Shown piece after piece: positions 58,651-64,000 of a DNA stretch of 64,000 bases; within the stretch, counting starts at the first letter, position 1, and each line of letters starts with the position of its first letter. Made by a program: the position numbers and the translations under genes. The notes under the pieces are model-generated. The model searched no databases. It saw only the letters and a list, made by a program, of their open reading frames with translations, and was not told the DNA's origin. Origin of the DNA: Shewanella benthica KT99 (GTDB lineage: Bacteria; Pseudomonadota; Gammaproteobacteria; Enterobacterales; Shewanellaceae); contig NZ_ABIC01000020.1 in the NCBI RefSeq assembly GCF_000172075.1, forward strand, positions 1 to 64,000, in the 5' to 3' direction.

Positions 58651-58677
58651 AAAACCTCGCTTTGCGAGGTTTTTTTC
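58651..58677 (+). terminator. terminator after dnaJ
   Basis: AACCTCGC-TTT-GCGAGGTT followed by a T run. A large T tract after the stem makes this a strong intrinsic terminator. Confidence 0.92.
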
Positions 58678-58843
58678 TTGCGTAAAAAAAACCTCTTTAG
58701 CTAAAAGCCCTCCTATTTTGAACATTGGCGTATAACTTAATTGTGATATTTGTGTCTGGAACACTTATGCCACAATCCAAGGATGGTTAATTGTGGTAGT
58801 AATGTATGGCTAAAAGTTAACGAAAGTTTGATATAATCTTTTT

Positions 58844-58871
58844 TAGAACCTAGAACCTAGAACCTAGAACT
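58844..58871 (+). repeat. (TAGAACC)4 short tandem repeat
   Basis: Four 7-bp units, the last with one change, lie 25 bases before the M48 lipoprotein gene. It overlaps the likely promoter/leader of that gene and may vary in copy number. Confidence 0.9.
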
Positions 58872-58895
58872 TGTATTACAAAGGACCATCTTCTG

Positions 58896-59696
58896 ATGAA
58901 ATCTATACCTGCATTACTCCTTTCGGCCTTTATCTTATCTGGCTGTGCCACTCATCAATCTCCAACAGGCCGTAGTCAGACCTTGCTGTTTTCATCTGAG
59001 GAGATTAATCAGATGGGAGACCAATCTTTTGAGCAGATTAAAAAGCAGGAGAGGCTGAGCACAGATAGCAAGCTGGTGACTTATGTAGACTGCGTGGCTA
59101 ATCGAGTGACTCGAGTCTTACCCGATAAGTCGCTTAAATGGGATGTGGTGGTGTTTGAGTCCGATCAAGTTAACGCGTTCGCTCTGCCTGGTGGACATAT
59201 CGGTGTCTATACTGGTTTGCTAAACGTTGCTGAAAATGAAGATCAATTGGCCACTGTCATTGGCCATGAGGTGGCTCATGTACTGGCAAATCACAGCAAT
59301 GAGCAGGTGTCCCGCGCGCAGATGACCGGGCTTGGTATGCAATTGGCTGATGCGGCGCTAGGTGCTGGAGGGGTCAGTAATAAAGACCTGTATATGGCGG
59401 CGCTAGGTTTAGGTACTCAGGTCGGCTTTATATTACCCTATGGTCGTGAGCAGGAGAGTGAGGCCGATATCATGGGAGTGGAGTTGATGGCGCGAGCGGG
59501 ATTTGATCCGAGTCAAAGTATGTTGCTTTGGCAGAATATGGCCAAGGCGGGAGGGGATCAAGGCCCCGAGTTACTGTCTACCCATCCATCTCACAGTCAC
59601 AGAATCGATGACCTAAGCCAAATGCAGGCGCAAGTTATGCCTCTTTATCTGGCGAGTAAGGACAAAGTAAACAATCGCTGTCAGATTGCAAAATAA
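58896..59696 (+). CDS. M48 family metallopeptidase lipoprotein
   Basis: The 266-aa protein has a lipoprotein signal peptide with lipobox LSGC (Cys near residue 18) and a zinc-peptidase core: HEVAHVLANH near residue 128 with the HExxH motif and EQESEADIMGVELMARAG supplying the third ligand Glu. It matches the LoiP/YcaL-like subgroup of periplasmic, outer-membrane-anchored proteases. Substrate is unknown; quality control of outer-membrane proteins is the likely role from family knowledge. A 7-bp repeat array lies just upstream. Confidence 0.92.
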   Translation: MKSIPALLLSAFILSGCATHQSPTGRSQTLLFSSEEINQMGDQSFEQIKKQERLSTDSKLVTYVDCVANRVTRVLPDKSLKWDVVVFESDQVNAFALPGGHIGVYTGLLNVAENEDQLATVIGHEVAHVLANHSNEQVSRAQMTGLGMQLADAALGAGGVSNKDLYMAALGLGTQVGFILPYGREQESEADIMGVELMARAGFDPSQSMLLWQNMAKAGGDQGPELLSTHPSHSHRIDDLSQMQAQVMPLYLASKDKVNNRCQIAK

Positions 59697-59780
59697 ACCT
59701 GAGCTTATAAAGAACACTTTTTTAGTTTTATGTTAAACTGACGCGCGAAAATTAATTGAATTACTGAGAGTAGAATCATT

Positions 59781-60398
59781 ATGTCTGACAAGTTCACTAG
59801 TATTGAAGCGCAAGCAAGTTACGGCGTAGGTCGTCAACTTGGCGAGCAGTTGGCTGCTAATTCGTTCGAAGGTATCGATATCTCAGCCGTTCAGTTAGGC
59901 CTTGCCGATGCATTTGAAGGTATAGAGAGCCAAGTTGGCACGGAAGAGCTTCAAACAGCCTTTACTGAGATCAGTCAGCGTATTCAGAAAGTTCAGGAAG
60001 CAACTGCCGAAGCGGCAGCTGCCGAAGGTGAAACTTTCCTCAGTGAGAATGCTAAGCGTGATGGCATAGTAACGCTTGGCTCTGGTCTTCAATATGAGAT
60101 TTTGAATGCAGGCGAGGGTGATAAGCCAAGTCTTGACGCTACGGTTCGTACTCACTATCACGGTACTTTCATCAATGGTGATGTATTCGATAGCTCAGTG
60201 GTTCGTGACCAACCTGCCGAGTTCCCAGTGTCAGGTGTGATTGCCGGTTGGACCGAGGCGCTACAACTTATGCCAGTGGGTGCTAAGTGGAGACTTTATG
60301 TTCCTCATCACTTGGCATATGGTGAACGTGGTGCGGGGGCTTCTATCCCAGCATACTCCGCATTGATATTTGAAGTCGAATTACTCGACATTCTTTAA
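59781..60398 (+). CDS. fklB: FKBP-type peptidyl-prolyl isomerase
   Basis: The 205-aa protein matches E. coli FklB in length and layout. An N-terminal helical dimerisation domain with SYGVGRQLGEQLAAN is followed by a C-terminal FKBP domain with VRTHYHGTFINGDVFDSS, VIAGWTEALQLMPVGAKWRLYVPHHLAYGERGAG and SALIFEVELLDI. No signal peptide is visible, so it is cytoplasmic or exported in a non-classical way. A terminator follows the gene. Confidence 0.94.
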   Translation: MSDKFTSIEAQASYGVGRQLGEQLAANSFEGIDISAVQLGLADAFEGIESQVGTEELQTAFTEISQRIQKVQEATAEAAAAEGETFLSENAKRDGIVTLGSGLQYEILNAGEGDKPSLDATVRTHYHGTFINGDVFDSSVVRDQPAEFPVSGVIAGWTEALQLMPVGAKWRLYVPHHLAYGERGAGASIPAYSALIFEVELLDIL

Positions 60399-60411
60399 TT
60401 CAAGATCATTT

Positions 60412-60441
60412 AATGCCTAAGTTAACCCTTAGGCATTTTTT
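60412..60441 (+). terminator. terminator after fklB
   Basis: AATGCCTAAG and CTTAGGCATT form a 10-bp perfect stem with a TTAACC loop, followed by T's. Confidence 0.9.
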
Positions 60442-60508
60442 TAGAATATGAATTAACAGTTCCTTTTTTATGACTATAAAAAGGTGAGCTGCCCGTTATA
60501 TAATTTAG

Positions 60509-61348
<840 letters not shown>

Positions 61349-61359
61349 AGTTTTTAATA

Positions 61360-61384
61360 AACCGCCAATCAGGCGGTTTTTTTT
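61360..61384 (+). terminator. terminator after dapB
   Basis: AACCGCC-AATCA-GGCGGTT is followed by T's. It separates dapB from the carAB operon. Confidence 0.9.
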
Positions 61385-61533
61385 GCTCTTTAAATACAAA
61401 TGAGTAGACGGTCACAGCAAGCTTGTGTATAGTCGCATGAATTTGCCGGTTTTTTGTTTTTATTGAAGCTTGGCTCATTACTATAAAATAATAAAGTTGT
61501 ATTTCAATAGCTTGGCTCTTTATGGAGGTCGCG

Positions 61534-62679
61534 TTGACAAAGTCTGCCTTACTCGTACTCGAAGATGGAACTGTATTCTCTGGCACTGCAATTGGTGCCG
61601 ATGGACATGCTGTTGGTGAAGTGGTTTTTAACACTTCCATGACAGGATACCAGGAGATCCTCACAGATCCCTCTTATTCTCGCCAGATCGTAACTCTAAC
61701 TTATCCTCATATTGGTAATACTGGAACCAATGATGAAGATACAGAATCCGATGCCATCCATGCTTGTGGTCTGATCATCAGAGAACTTTCTCTTATGGCC
61801 AGTAATTTTCGTAGTCAGCAATGCTTGGGTGAATATTTAAAAGCTAACAATGTTGTTGGTATTGCAGATATTGATACTCGAAAGTTGACTCGTATTTTAC
61901 GTGAAAAAGGCGCGCTAGCCGGCTGTATCTTAGTCGGTGAGGATGACATTGCTAAGGCATTAGCCGCAGCGAAAGCGTTTCCTGGTTTAAAAGGCATGGA
62001 TTTAGCCAAAGAAGTCACCACAGAAAAAGCCTATCAGTGGCGTAGCGGTAGTTGGCGTCTAGTCGGTGGTTTACCCGAAGATAAGCCTGAATCAGAGCTT
62101 AAATACAAGGTCGTTGCTTACGACTACGGTGTGAAGCGTAATATCTTACGTATGCTGGTAGATCGTGGTTGTGATGTCACTGTGGTTCCGGCACAGACAC
62201 CTGCATCTGAAGTGCTGGCGATGAAGCCTGATGGGATATTCCTATCGAATGGCCCAGGTGATCCTGAGCCATGTGATTATGCTATCAAGGCGATTCAGGA
62301 GATCCTCAAGACAGAGATCCCTGTGTTTGGTATTTGTCTCGGTCATCAACTGTTGGCTCTCGCCTGCGGTGCTAAAACCCTTAAAATGAAGTTTGGTCAT
62401 CATGGTGCCAATCATCCGGTGAGTGATCTTGAGCAAGGTAATGTGATGATCACCAGCCAAAACCACGGTTTTGCTGCCGATGAAACGAGTCTACCAGCCA
62501 ACATCAAGGTGACTCATAAGTCATTGTTTGATGGTTCATTGCAAGGTATACATTTGACAGATAAGCCTGCATTTAGCTTCCAGGGACACCCTGAAGCGAG
62601 CCCAGGTCCACATGATGCAGCACCTTTGTTCAATCACTTTATTGAACTTATCGAGCTTTATCGTCAAAACGCCAAGTAA
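61534..62679 (+). CDS. carA: carbamoyl-phosphate synthase small subunit
   Basis: CarA is the glutaminase subunit of carbamoyl-phosphate synthase, supplying ammonia for arginine and pyrimidine synthesis. From TTG 61534 ([14 protein letters not shown]) it is 381 aa. An in-frame ATG at 61522 would overlap the GGAGGT ribosome binding site (61524-61529) that serves the TTG, so the TTG is preferred. The class I glutaminase triad region is seen in [17 protein letters not shown] (Cys nucleophile) and [11 protein letters not shown] (His, Glu). It is followed 19 bases later by carB. Confidence 0.95.
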   Translation: MTKSALLVLEDGTVFSGTAIGADGHAVGEVVFNTSMTGYQEILTDPSYSRQIVTLTYPHIGNTGTNDEDTESDAIHACGLIIRELSLMASNFRSQQCLGEYLKANNVVGIADIDTRKLTRILREKGALAGCILVGEDDIAKALAAAKAFPGLKGMDLAKEVTTEKAYQWRSGSWRLVGGLPEDKPESELKYKVVAYDYGVKRNILRMLVDRGCDVTVVPAQTPASEVLAMKPDGIFLSNGPGDPEPCDYAIKAIQEILKTEIPVFGICLGHQLLALACGAKTLKMKFGHHGANHPVSDLEQGNVMITSQNHGFAADETSLPANIKVTHKSLFDGSLQGIHLTDKPAFSFQGHPEASPGPHDAAPLFNHFIELIELYRQNAK

Positions 62680-62698
62680 TCAGCAGAAGGTTTAAGCA

Positions 62699-64000
<1,302 letters not shown>

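Overview
The window looks like a chromosomal segment of a marine gammaproteobacterium, most likely Shewanella. This is inferred from protein sequence character and gene order: ispE-lolB beside hemA-prfA-prmC, sirB2/sirB1/kdsA, yajQ-ampG-yajG, nqrABCDEF-apbE-nqrM, two bacterioferritin genes, luxS and dnaKJ-dapB-carAB. Species cannot be fixed. Several decayed insertion elements and gene fragments fit a genome under heavy IS activity, as reported for some deep-sea Shewanella; that link is inference.

Layout. 1-5.8 kb: isoprenoid, lipoprotein-sorting, haem and translation-termination genes, with a decayed ISAs1-type transposase between lolB and hemA. 5.8-7.8 kb: a gene-poor island with a 61-bp direct repeat of the prmC 3' end, three copies of a hairpin repeat and a 5'-truncated group II intron. 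7.8-20.8 kb: sirB2-sirB1, a DUF819 membrane protein ending in a 75-bp tandem repeat, kdsA, a PAP2 phosphatase, an NSS transporter with its 36-aa partner, panE, vanZ-like, yajQ, ampG, a cyclophilin, yajG and a DUF2804 gene. 20.9-24.3 kb: a frameshifted fatty-acid hydroxylase, a REC-only response regulator behind a G9 tract, a broken fadD fragment and two more hairpin repeats. 24.3-28.1 kb: rlmG, an AlkB homologue, bolA, a 7-bp repeat array and luxS.

28.5-35.9 kb: the complete Na+-NQR operon with its flavin transferase ApbE and iron-delivery factor NqrM. 36-37.1 kb: two bacterioferritin subunits with complementary active-site residues, behind candidate Fur and FNR sites. 37.6-39.6 kb: glutathione-dependent formaldehyde detoxification (frmA-fghA). 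39.7-45.8 kb: a decayed IS1595-type element, SOS-controlled dinB, pepD and an M17 aminopeptidase whose 3' end is repeated in 217-bp units. 47.5-55 kb: a purine permease, proBA, gene remnants, a second broken IS1595 copy inside a secreted-protein gene, and a DMT transporter. 55.4-64 kb: dnaK (sigma-32 promoter), dnaJ, an M48 lipoprotein peptidase, fklB, dapB, carA and the start of carB.

The most interesting region is 46.0-47.35 kb. Two tandem, diverged transcription units each carry a promoter, a conserved structured leader, a 32-codon ORF with a good ribosome binding site, a conserved 3' tail and the same terminator hairpin. The two peptides share TWFCTEALRGGLYPM with many synonymous differences, so both appear to be translated and under selection. 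I do not recognise the family. The second notable signal is a dispersed hairpin repeat (five copies here) whose terminal stem changes sequence in both arms while the TCC loop and flanks stay constant.
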